In this document: one piece after another, positions 45,477 through 52,024 of the stretch
Layout: every line of letters starts with the position of its first letter
Position numbering within the stretch: the stretch's first letter is position 1
Notes under the pieces: generated by a model
Told to the model about the DNA's origin: nothing
Seen by the model: the letters and a program-made list of their open reading frames with translations, nothing else
The model's database searches: none
Assembly: GCA_029558535.1 (NCBI GenBank)
Contig: JAKQEK010000253.1
Location: 62,001-126,000 of the forward strand
From: Bacteroidota bacterium
GTDB lineage: Bacteria; Bacteroidota; Bacteroidia; Bacteroidales; ML635J-15
Length of the DNA stretch: 64,000 nt
Direction of reading: 5' to 3'
Program-made: the position numbers and the translations under genes

Positions 45477-46233
45477 AAATATCTTATTTGTGTTATTGAA
45501 AAATGAAATTGCCGAACAATTTCGATCCAGAAAGTTTATCGTAGTTTTAGTAGTGTTTGTTGTTTTTGCGATAATGTCACCAATAACTGCGTTGTTTATG
45601 CCAGATATAATTTCATCAGTTAGCGAATCACAGAATATAAAAATTGAAGTGCCGCCACCAACCTGGATAGATGCAGTAGTGCAATATGTGAAAAATATGA
45701 CACAAATAATAAGTTTTGTTTTAATTATCGTGTATATGGGGATTATTGCACGAGAAAAAGAAAACGGGATTCTTGTTTTTCTATTAGTTAAGCCTGTTAA
45801 ACGAACTGCTATTATCGTTAGTAAATATCTGTCAGTATTATTTGTTGCAATTGCCGGCATAACAGTTTCTTTTATTGTGTCAGGTTTTTATACTTTTTTG
45901 TTTTTTGAAGGATTTGTTATCAAAGATTTTTTGCTTCAGAATCTTTTTATTCTAATTAATATTATTTCAACATTGTTTATTGTTGTTCTTTTTAGTTCAA
46001 TTTTTAAATCCCAGATTGTTGCAGGAATTTTATCGTTTGTAGCTTATTTATTAATTAGCCTGACATCTCAGGTTGAAAAAATTTCGGAATTCCTTCCATC
46101 CGGATTAATAACGCAGTGCAATAATATGATGAAAGGGACAGAAATTTCTTTTATGCCAATTCTTGGAACTCTAGTCTTTATGAGCATTTGTGTAGTTTTA
46201 TCAATTATTTCTTTTAGTAAATGGGAGGCTTAA
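45469..46233 (+). CDS. ABC-2 type permease (YxlG/NosY-like)
   Basis: 254 residues with about six membrane helices and a periplasmic loop after helix one (SQNIKIEVPPPTWIDAVV). The block ENGILVFLLVKPVKRTAIIVSKYLS is characteristic of ABC-2 permeases of the NosY family. Works with the preceding ATPase; the substrate is unknown. Confidence 0.9.
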   Translation: MNKNILFVLLKNEIAEQFRSRKFIVVLVVFVVFAIMSPITALFMPDIISSVSESQNIKIEVPPPTWIDAVVQYVKNMTQIISFVLIIVYMGIIAREKENGILVFLLVKPVKRTAIIVSKYLSVLFVAIAGITVSFIVSGFYTFLFFEGFVIKDFLLQNLFILINIISTLFIVVLFSSIFKSQIVAGILSFVAYLLISLTSQVEKISEFLPSGLITQCNNMMKGTEISFMPILGTLVFMSICVVLSIISFSKWEA

Positions 46234-46272
46234 TAGAAATTAAGTTTAATTGTTAATTATTATTTTTTCGTT

Positions 46273-46280
46273 TATTTTTA
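46273..46280 (+). promoter_or_regulatory. -7-like box before the PLP-enzyme pair
   Basis: TATTTTTA (one mismatch), preceded at 20 bases by TTG (46250-46252), 21 bases before the ATG at 46302. Confidence 0.35.
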
Positions 46281-46301
46281 TAAAATATTCTCAATAAAGA
46301 T

Positions 46302-47486
46302 ATGGAATTAAAAAATAAAAAAATTGAAACTCAGTTATCTCATGACAATTGTAAGAAATACGAAGGTGCAGTTGTTCCTCCAATATTTCAAAATTCATTG
46401 TTTTCGTTCGAAGATTGGGAAGCCGTGGACAGGGCATTTGAAAATCCTGACAAGAGTTTTATTTATTCTCGCGGGAAAAATCCTACCGTTAGTATTGTTG
46501 AAGAAAAATTGGCAATGCTTGCAGGAGCAGAAAAAGCACAACTCTTTCCTTCCGGTATGGCCGCTATATCAGCAGCTATTATGTATTGTGTTAATAGCGG
46601 AGATCATGTAATTTCATTAAAAAACCTGTATGGTCCATCAAGTAATTTCTTAACAAATTATTTAAAACCTAAGTTTAATGTTGATACAACTTTTGTTCAG
46701 GGAAATTCAATTGAGGATTTTGAAAAGGCAATAAAACCAAATACCAGCATGATTTATCTTGAAAGTCCATCAACTGCAGTGTTTAGTCTGCAAGATATAG
46801 AAGCTGTGTCAAAACTGGCAAAATCAAAAGGAATAAAAACAATTATTGATAATACCTGGGCAACGCCACTCTACCAAAAACCATTAGCAATGGGAATTGA
46901 TATCGAAATTCATTCCTGCTCAAAATATCTAGGAGGTCACAGTGATATAGTAGGTGGGGTTTTAATGGGTAAAGCTGAGATAATAGACTCAATTTTTAAG
47001 CGCGAATATGCATGGTTGGGTGCCAAAATTGCCCCAATCGAAGCATGGTTACTTTTGCGGAGTTTAAGGACTCTGGCTGTACGTATGGAAAGACATCAGT
47101 ACAATGCATTAACAGTTGCAGAATTTCTGGAAAATCATCCTAAGATTAAATTTGTAAGATTCCCTGGTCTTAAAAGTTTTCCTCAGTATGATTTGGGTAA
47201 AAAACAAATGACTGGGTACAGCAGTTTAATGTCATTTCAACTAAATACTGATGACATTAAAAAAGTAAAAATATTTTTTAATAGTCTTCAATTATTTCAT
47301 AAAGGAGTTAGTTGGGGAGGATTTGAAAGTATGGTTTATGCACCGGCGATAGCTTATATAAAGGAGTTGAATGAAAAACAATTTGAAAACATGGGCATTT
47401 CCATGAGCGATATACGAATTTCGGTAGGTCTTGAAAATACTGATGATTTGATTGACGATTTAGAATTTGCCTTAAATAAAATCTGA
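46302..47486 (+). CDS. Cys/Met metabolism PLP enzyme (methionine gamma-lyase / cystathionine gamma-synthase type)
   Basis: 394 residues. Typical blocks: YSRGKNPTVSIVEEKLAMLAGAEKAQLFPSGMAAI, STYGPSSN-like LYGPSSNF, IDNTWATPLYQKPLAMGIDIEIHSCSKYLGGHSDIVGG (PLP lysine in SKYLGG) and VSWGGFESMVYAPA. Gamma-lyase, gamma-synthase and beta-lyase cannot be separated by eye. Six bases from the aminotransferase gene. Confidence 0.93.
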   Translation: MELKNKKIETQLSHDNCKKYEGAVVPPIFQNSLFSFEDWEAVDRAFENPDKSFIYSRGKNPTVSIVEEKLAMLAGAEKAQLFPSGMAAISAAIMYCVNSGDHVISLKNLYGPSSNFLTNYLKPKFNVDTTFVQGNSIEDFEKAIKPNTSMIYLESPSTAVFSLQDIEAVSKLAKSKGIKTIIDNTWATPLYQKPLAMGIDIEIHSCSKYLGGHSDIVGGVLMGKAEIIDSIFKREYAWLGAKIAPIEAWLLLRSLRTLAVRMERHQYNALTVAEFLENHPKIKFVRFPGLKSFPQYDLGKKQMTGYSSLMSFQLNTDDIKKVKIFFNSLQLFHKGVSWGGFESMVYAPAIAYIKELNEKQFENMGISMSDIRISVGLENTDDLIDDLEFALNKI

Positions 47487-47492
47487 AATATT

Positions 47493-48605
47493 ATGCTGAT
47501 TGATGATTTTAAACTTGAACGCTACTTTGCTAAATATGAATTCAGTACAAAATATCTGATTTCGAGTTCGGATTGTGATGGATTTAGTCTGGAGTATATT
47601 CTTTCGAGTGCTGATGACAAGGAAATGAGTTTGTGGAACAATTTGAGATTTGGATATACGGATTCCAGGGGTTCAGAATTTTTAAGAGAATCAATTGCAT
47701 CTCAATATAAAACCCTTGATTTAAATAATGTATTGGTAATGTCACCAGGGGAGGCAAATTTTATTCTGATGAATACAATTTTGAATAAAGGTGATGAAAT
47801 TATTTGCATGTATCCGTCATATCAATCATTGTATCAGGTTGCTGTTAGTCTCGGAGCAGTTGTGAAATGGTGGAAATTTGATTCGCATCAAAACTATCAG
47901 GTACAAGAACTGGAATCTTTACTTTCTAAAAAAACAAAACTGCTTGTTTTGAATTTCCCGCATAATCCAACCGGGTTTTTACCTTCAGTTGATGATTTAA
48001 ACAAGATAATTTCTTTAGCCCGTAAATACAATTTGCTGATTTTTTCCGATGAGATGTACCACCAACTGGTTCATGATGCGTCAAAACAAATTCCATCAAT
48101 TTGTGATTTATACGAAAATTCAGTTTGTCTGTGGGGAATGGCGAAATCTTTTGGTCTTGCAGGTTTACGATTCGGATGGGTTACTTCTCACAGGGCAGAC
48201 ATCTTGAAAAAAATGGTTTCATTCAAAGACTATTTAAGTATTTGTAACAATGCGGCTGGTGAGGTTTTGACATATATTGCCCTTAATCATAAGGATAATT
48301 TTATAAATCATAATATTAAAAAAATTGTAAAGAATAAAAAACTATTTTCTGAATTTGTCCGAAGAAATTCTGATTTAATCGAGTTTGTTGAACCTGTTGC
48401 TGGCTCTACTGCACTTGCCAAACTAAATATTGATTGTCCGAGTCTCGATTATTGTGAAAAACTGGTGTCAAAAACCGGCATTATGATGGTCCCGGGCGAG
48501 ATGTTTGATTATGGAGATTCCTATGTCAGGATTGGTTTTGGTAGAGAAAATTTTGATGAGGTCTTGAAAATTTGGGAGAGTTATATTAATGAAAAAAAGC
48601 CATAG
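47493..48605 (+). CDS. class I/II PLP aminotransferase
   Basis: 370 residues. Conserved blocks: GEANFILMNTIL, CMYPSYQSLYQVA, LNFPHNPTGFLPS, FSDEMYHQLVH and the PLP-lysine region GMAKSFGLAGLRFGW. The exact substrate is unknown; the neighbour suggests sulfur-amino-acid or related metabolism. Its last 17 codons (ENFDEVLKIWESYIN) recur, diverged, at 51897-51947, on the far side of the RHS/REP island. Confidence 0.92.
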   Translation: MLIDDFKLERYFAKYEFSTKYLISSSDCDGFSLEYILSSADDKEMSLWNNLRFGYTDSRGSEFLRESIASQYKTLDLNNVLVMSPGEANFILMNTILNKGDEIICMYPSYQSLYQVAVSLGAVVKWWKFDSHQNYQVQELESLLSKKTKLLVLNFPHNPTGFLPSVDDLNKIISLARKYNLLIFSDEMYHQLVHDASKQIPSICDLYENSVCLWGMAKSFGLAGLRFGWVTSHRADILKKMVSFKDYLSICNNAAGEVLTYIALNHKDNFINHNIKKIVKNKKLFSEFVRRNSDLIEFVEPVAGSTALAKLNIDCPSLDYCEKLVSKTGIMMVPGEMFDYGDSYVRIGFGRENFDEVLKIWESYINEKKP

Positions 48606-48626
48606 AATATTTTCCCACTATGGCTT
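48597..48626 (+). terminator. hairpin at the aminotransferase stop
   Basis: AAGCCATAG at 48597-48605 (containing the stop) pairs with CTATGGCTT at 48618-48626. The T run is poor, so it may be a weak terminator or a processing hairpin. Confidence 0.5.
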
Positions 48627-48645
48627 AAAATTAATATTATTAATT

Positions 48646-48753
48646 CGCTGCTCCCGCAAAGTCTACCCCGCTTTAGCGGGGACTGCGTCTTGTGGTTTGG
48701 GAAAAAAGTTTGCCAAACCACAAGCTAATTTAAAAATTCATTATCTTTGAGTA
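48646..48753. repeat. hairpin-promoter unit, copy A
   Basis: Contains two perfect hairpins, CCCCGC/GCGGGG (48666-48681) and a 12-base stem CTTGTGGTTTGG/CCAAACCACAAG (48689-48724), then the box TATCTTTG (48742-48749) and the RHS ATG. A diverged copy lies at 50890-51020. Confidence 0.75.
48742..48749 (+). promoter_or_regulatory. -7 box directly before the RHS gene
   Basis: TATCTTTG matches TAnnTTTG; four bases (AGTA) then ATG at 48754. Same spacing as the leaderless candidates at 11509, 38561 and 51164. Confidence 0.5.
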
Positions 48754-50292
48754 ATGTTTCAAGAAATTAAAGCATACAATACGACAACAAGCATCTGTAA
48801 TTATATACAGTATGTTGTTGCAATTATAAACCCACAACCCGAAACTAGTAGCCCGAAATCCGAAACTAGTAACCCGAAACCCGAAACAAAAAAATCCCGC
48901 TATTACCTCGGCAAATACGAAAAACAAATAAACCACACAACCAATACAATAACCGAATATTACTACATTGGCGGACCAATGGGCAATACTGCGGTTTACA
49001 TTAGCGAAAACGGAGAAACACCGGAGCTGTATTACACAATAACTGACCACCTCAGCTCCATTGTTGCCATTGCAGATGAGGGAGGCGAAATAATTGAAGA
49101 ACAAGGTTACGACCCTTGGGGGCAGTACAGAAATCCCCAAACTGGCGAACCCGAAGAAACGCCACAACTTACTATGCTTTTCCGTGGTTATACCGGACAC
49201 GAGATGTTGCCCGAGTTCGGCTTAATAAACATGAACGGTCGCCTCTACGACCCCGTAATTGCACGAGTTCTCTCTCCCGACAATCATGTGCAAAACCCCT
49301 ACAATCCACAGAATTATAACAGGTATTCGTATTGTTATAACAATCCGTTGGTGTATGTGGATCCGAGTGGGGAGTTTATATTTACTTCACTATCTGCTGT
49401 ATTTTGTCCACCATTAGTGACTTTCGGCGTGATGTTGGATGGGGCACTTTGGGGGAGTACTTTTAACCTTGGATTACAAACTTTTAATGTTATTAGGGGA
49501 AAGCAAAACAGTATAAATTGGTCTCAACTTGGAGGTGCGATGGCTGGTGGTGCAGTATTTGGTTTAATGGGAATGATGTCTCCGGCATTTAATGTAACAT
49601 CAACAAGTTTTTCAAACAATTTTTCAACTTATTTAGGTAAAGCTGGCTATGCAACACTGTCTGGGGCACTTACAACTGCATCAGGAATGATTGTAACAGA
49701 TTATTTAGATAATGGTAAAATTGATTATAATGTTAGAGATTACATTAAGGGAATTGCATTAGGAGGTTTGACTTCTGGTGTAATGGCTTTTGGAGGTTCT
49801 ATGTTCGATTACTTTACTTGGGATAAATATGAATTACAACATCTTGATTTTGAAGGGAATTTAGATTTAAATGTTAAAAGTAAAATGTCCATATTAAATA
49901 AGAAATTTGGTGAAATATCGTATGACCCAAGTCTAATTAAAAAAGGAAATTTTAGTATTAAAACCAATTCTGACGGAGAAAGATATTATGAATTGACTAT
50001 TGGTCCAGATGGTTTGATAAACAAAGGGCAAGCATATACTACTGCAAGTCATGAACAGTATCATTTAATTGACTGGACGACAAGCAAAAGACCTTATAAA
50101 CGATATTTTGGCAGGACTTTTTCACAACAATTTGAGATAAATGCGCATAAACATGCTATGAGAAGATTTTCAACTCCACCAGAAGTTTGGATTGATAATA
50201 TATACAAAATGAAGGGTAAATATCCAGGGTATGATTTTAAAGGTATTGCTTTTTCATTTGGGCCTGCTAAATTTTTGAATTTCTTTTATTAA
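48754..50292 (+). CDS. orphan RHS core protein with variable HExxH C-terminal domain
   Basis: 512 residues. After a short N-terminus come low-complexity repeats (PETSSPKSETSNPKPETKK), then RHS-repeat sequence (YYTITDHLSSIVAIAD, GYDPWGQYRN) and the RHS core-associated block RLYDPVIARVLSPDNH ... YNNPLVYVDPSGEF ending near residue 205. The remaining 300 residues are different in composition (more AT-rich), with hydrophobic Gly/Ala stretches and, near the end, the HEQYH motif (433-437) with candidate third ligand Glu461 in FEINAHKH. This is the architecture of an RHS toxin tip, possibly a zinc metallopeptidase. No signal peptide or PAAR domain; export route unknown. Confidence 0.85.
   Translation: MFQEIKAYNTTTSICNYIQYVVAIINPQPETSSPKSETSNPKPETKKSRYYLGKYEKQINHTTNTITEYYYIGGPMGNTAVYISENGETPELYYTITDHLSSIVAIADEGGEIIEEQGYDPWGQYRNPQTGEPEETPQLTMLFRGYTGHEMLPEFGLINMNGRLYDPVIARVLSPDNHVQNPYNPQNYNRYSYCYNNPLVYVDPSGEFIFTSLSAVFCPPLVTFGVMLDGALWGSTFNLGLQTFNVIRGKQNSINWSQLGGAMAGGAVFGLMGMMSPAFNVTSTSFSNNFSTYLGKAGYATLSGALTTASGMIVTDYLDNGKIDYNVRDYIKGIALGGLTSGVMAFGGSMFDYFTWDKYELQHLDFEGNLDLNVKSKMSILNKKFGEISYDPSLIKKGNFSIKTNSDGERYYELTIGPDGLINKGQAYTTASHEQYHLIDWTTSKRPYKRYFGRTFSQQFEINAHKHAMRRFSTPPEVWIDNIYKMKGKYPGYDFKGIAFSFGPAKFLNFFY
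50050..50064 (+). other. HExxH zinc-binding motif in the RHS C-terminal domain
   Basis: Codons for His-Glu-Gln-Tyr-His. The flanking Ser and Leu-Ile-Asp-Trp fit an alpha helix carrying a gluzincin-type site; a glutamate in the proper register follows 28 residues after the first histidine. Family assignment is inference. Confidence 0.5.
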
Positions 50293-50296
50293 AAAA

Positions 50297-50869
50297 ATGA
50301 AAATAAAACCAGTAATATTACTCTTATTTCTTTGTTTGACCATGACATCATGTCATGTTCAGCTCCAATACAAAGGGATTGATTCAGAAAAAATTAATTT
50401 GTTTATATCCACAAATGATACTCTTAGTTCAGGAGAAGTAAAAATAAAGTGCATTTTAGTAAATAATAAAGATGTTGATATTGCTATTTTAAGATTATTG
50501 GATATAAAATCATATCCTGAAAGAGGTCCATATGCATGGTTTGCAAAAATTGTTGAAGAGAAAAACGATAAATATAAATTTATTCCGTTAACAGATTTCT
50601 TTTCTTTTTATCCTGATCAAGATAGTTATATTATTTTAAAGCCAAATGAATTTAAAGAATTGGAATTCATCATTGACTTTAGGCATTTGAGCGACAAGGA
50701 ATATCCATTAGAAAGTATTGAAGAATATATGCAATACAACCCCTTGAATACCGACTATGGAGAATATTCTGTTACGATATCATACTATGATCAATATAGA
50801 ATTCACCGCAATGCATTAAATGATAAAGTTGTTAGCAATTCAATCAAAATTATTTATCAAAGCGAGTGA
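50297..50869 (+). CDS. lipoprotein, candidate immunity protein for the RHS toxin
   Basis: 190 residues with lipobox TMTSC (about 15-19) and an all-beta domain (DTLSSGEVKIKCILVNNKDVDIAIL). It starts four bases after the RHS stop. A periplasm-facing lipoprotein encoded right after a polymorphic toxin is a common immunity arrangement when the toxin acts in the periplasm, consistent with a peptidase tip. This is inference from order; no family was recognised. Confidence 0.7.
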   Translation: MKIKPVILLLFLCLTMTSCHVQLQYKGIDSEKINLFISTNDTLSSGEVKIKCILVNNKDVDIAILRLLDIKSYPERGPYAWFAKIVEEKNDKYKFIPLTDFFSFYPDQDSYIILKPNEFKELEFIIDFRHLSDKEYPLESIEEYMQYNPLNTDYGEYSVTISYYDQYRIHRNALNDKVVSNSIKIIYQSE

Positions 50870-50889
50870 TATTCATGGTGCGAATAGTT

Positions 50890-51020
50890 GCCGCTCCCAC
50901 AAAGTCTATCCCGTTCAATCTGGAATTACCCCGCTCGCTGCTACCGCAAGACTGCGTCTTGTGGTTTGAGAAAATTATTTACAAACCACAAGCTAATTTA
51001 AAATTCATTATCTTTGAGTA
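50890..51020. repeat. hairpin-promoter unit, copy B
   Basis: Diverged second copy of 48646-48753: CTTGTGGTTTG/CAAACCACAAG stem (50958-50992) and TATCTTTG box (51009-51016), followed by AGTA and ATG exactly as in copy A. Confidence 0.75.
51009..51016 (+). promoter_or_regulatory. -7 box of copy B
   Basis: TATCTTTG, four bases, then ATG at 51021. Identical layout to copy A; here it leads into a truncated frame. Confidence 0.4.
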
Positions 51021-51110
51021 ATGATTTCCAAAATTAAAACATATAGTCGTTTATTGTTTCAAGATGCAGGTCGGGAGAGTGTTTGTTATTTTGGTACTGT
51101 CACAAGATAA
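51021..51110 (+). pseudogene. truncated start of an RHS-unit gene
   Basis: A 29-codon frame (MISKIKTYSRLLFQDAGRES) whose first residues resemble the start of the intact RHS gene (MFQEIKAYNTTT). It runs into the first REP hairpin and stops. Read as the remains of a second unit of the same type. Confidence 0.5.
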
Positions 51111-51126
51111 AATCTTGCGACAGCGG
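51097..51126. repeat. REP-like hairpin 1, upstream of the transposase
   Basis: CTGTCACAAGAT, short loop, ATCTTGCGACAG plus GCGG, a near-perfect palindrome. Same element as REP 2-4 downstream of the transposase. Confidence 0.8.
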
Positions 51127-51151
51127 AGTACAATCGATAATTAAAAAAATG

Positions 51152-51159
51152 TACATTTG
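51152..51159 (+). promoter_or_regulatory. -7 box directly before the RAYT gene
   Basis: TACATTTG, four bases (TATT), ATG at 51164. Third independent case of this layout. Confidence 0.5.
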
Positions 51160-51163
51160 TATT

Positions 51164-51718
51164 ATGAGCAGAAATTACAAATTCCATAATCCTGAAGGCG
51201 TTTATTTCACAAGTTTTACTGTCGTAGAATGGCTCGATGTCTTTACAAGAAATGAATACAAAGACATAGTAATTGATAGTTTTCATTACTGTCAAAAAGA
51301 AAAAGGAATGGAGATATTTGCCTGGTGTATTATGACAAGTCACGTTCATTTGATTTTCAGAATTATATCCGAACTAACTCCGCAGCAAGTTGTTGGGGAT
51401 TTGAAGCGTTTTTCAAGCAAGGCTATTGTAAAAGCGATACAAAAGAATCCACAAGAGAGCCGTAAAGAGTTTTTACTGGAAAAATTTTCTGATGCAGCAC
51501 AAAAATCTTCAAATGTAAGAGATTATAAATTTTGGCAACATGAAAATCATCCAATAGAGTTATGGAGTCCAAAAGTTACCAACGAAAAAATAAATTATAT
51601 CCATTTTAATCCTGTTGAAGCAGGCTTCGTGTATAAGCCGGAAGAATATATTTATAGCAGTGCAAAAGATTATAGTGGAGAAAAAGGATTGGTAAATGAT
51701 GTTATTGTTGTTATATAA
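51164..51718 (+). CDS. REP-associated tyrosine transposase (RAYT)
   Basis: 184 residues, start MSRNYKFHNPEGVYFTSF as in the TnpA_REP family. The HUH pair H60/H62 lies in WCIMTSHVHLIFRI and the C-terminal helix YIHFNPVEAGFVYKPEEYIYSSAKDY contains candidate catalytic tyrosines. It is flanked by REP-like hairpins on both sides, the expected REPtron layout. A longer frame from 51083 is rejected because it would read through REP 1. Confidence 0.92.
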   Translation: MSRNYKFHNPEGVYFTSFTVVEWLDVFTRNEYKDIVIDSFHYCQKEKGMEIFAWCIMTSHVHLIFRIISELTPQQVVGDLKRFSSKAIVKAIQKNPQESRKEFLLEKFSDAAQKSSNVRDYKFWQHENHPIELWSPKVTNEKINYIHFNPVEAGFVYKPEEYIYSSAKDYSGEKGLVNDVIVVI

Positions 51719-51830
51719 TATGTCATGTCACAAGATGCAATCTTGCGACAGCGGGGAAAAAGGATTGGTAAGTGATGTTATTGTTGTTATATAATGAGTC
51801 CTGTCACAAGATGCAACCCCGAAGGGCTCG
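51680..51830. repeat. 76-base tandem duplication at the RAYT 3' end
   Basis: The segment starting GAAAAAGGATTGGTAAATGA at 51680 is repeated from 51756 (GAAAAAGGATTGGTAAGTGA), carrying the last codons of the transposase, the stop and one REP. The second copy encodes no gene. Confidence 0.7.
51725..51756. repeat. REP-like hairpin 2
   Basis: ATGTCACAAGAT, GCA, ATCTTGCGACAG, GCGGGG; same palindrome as REP 1 with GCA loop. Confidence 0.8.
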
Positions 51831-51856
51831 CTGAAAGCAATCTTGCGACAGCGGGG
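51801..51856. repeat. REP-like hairpin 3 with 24-base insertion
   Basis: CTGTCACAAGATGCAA and GCAATCTTGCGACAGCGGGG halves are separated by an extra 24 bases (CCCCGAAGGGCTCGCTGAAA then GCAA), which itself can form a short CCC/GGG hairpin. Confidence 0.75.
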
Positions 51857-51868
51857 TCTTATGGTGAC

Positions 51869-51899
51869 TTGTCACAAGATAAAATCTTGCGACAGCGGA
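51869..51899. repeat. REP-like hairpin 4
   Basis: TTGTCACAAGATAAAATCTT then GCGACAGCGGA; abuts the aminotransferase remnant. Confidence 0.8.
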
Positions 51900-51947
51900 G
51901 AAAATTTTGAAGAGGCATTGAAAATTTGGGAAAATTATATCAACTAG
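51897..51947 (+). pseudogene. 3' remnant of an aminotransferase gene
   Basis: Sixteen codons plus a stop read GENFEEALKIWENYIN, matching ENFDEVLKIWESYIN at the end of the intact aminotransferase (48605). The DNA agrees at most positions over about 45 bases. The intact gene ends 3.3 kb upstream, on the other side of the RHS/REP island, so this is either the displaced original 3' end or the relic of a tandem paralogue. Confidence 0.8.
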
Positions 51948-51965
51948 AATAAAAAAACCGAAATA

Positions 51966-52001
51966 AAAATGCCACAGTTTTTTTAGTCTCTGTGGCATTT
52001 T
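51966..52001. terminator. bidirectional terminator after the remnant
   Basis: AAAATGCCACAG (51966-51977) pairs with CTGTGGCATTTT (51990-52001). Lies between the remnant and the convergent lipoprotein gene. Confidence 0.75.
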
Positions 52002-52024
52002 ATTAACAGTTATAATTATTAATT

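Noticed and set aside
45303-45860. Minus-strand open frame of 185 codons across the ABC genes
   Set aside because: It overlaps two well-supported plus-strand genes and its translation is isoleucine/threonine-rich antisense without motifs.
48730-49200. Minus-strand open frame of about 156 codons opposite the RHS start
   Set aside because: It is the antisense of the RHS coding sequence and of its low-complexity proline/lysine/threonine repeats; no conserved features of its own.
51083-51163. Longer N-terminus of the RAYT protein
   Set aside because: It would translate REP 1 and the -7 box; family members start at MSRxYKFHNPEG, as at 51164.
48606-51896. Classical composite transposon or integrative element with terminal inverted repeats
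   Set aside because: No integrase, no IS ends or target-site duplication could be recognised; only the repeated aminotransferase 3' end marks the borders.
51097-51899. CRISPR-like array
   Set aside because: Repeats are few, palindromic and irregularly spaced around a transposase gene; they fit REP elements, not CRISPR.
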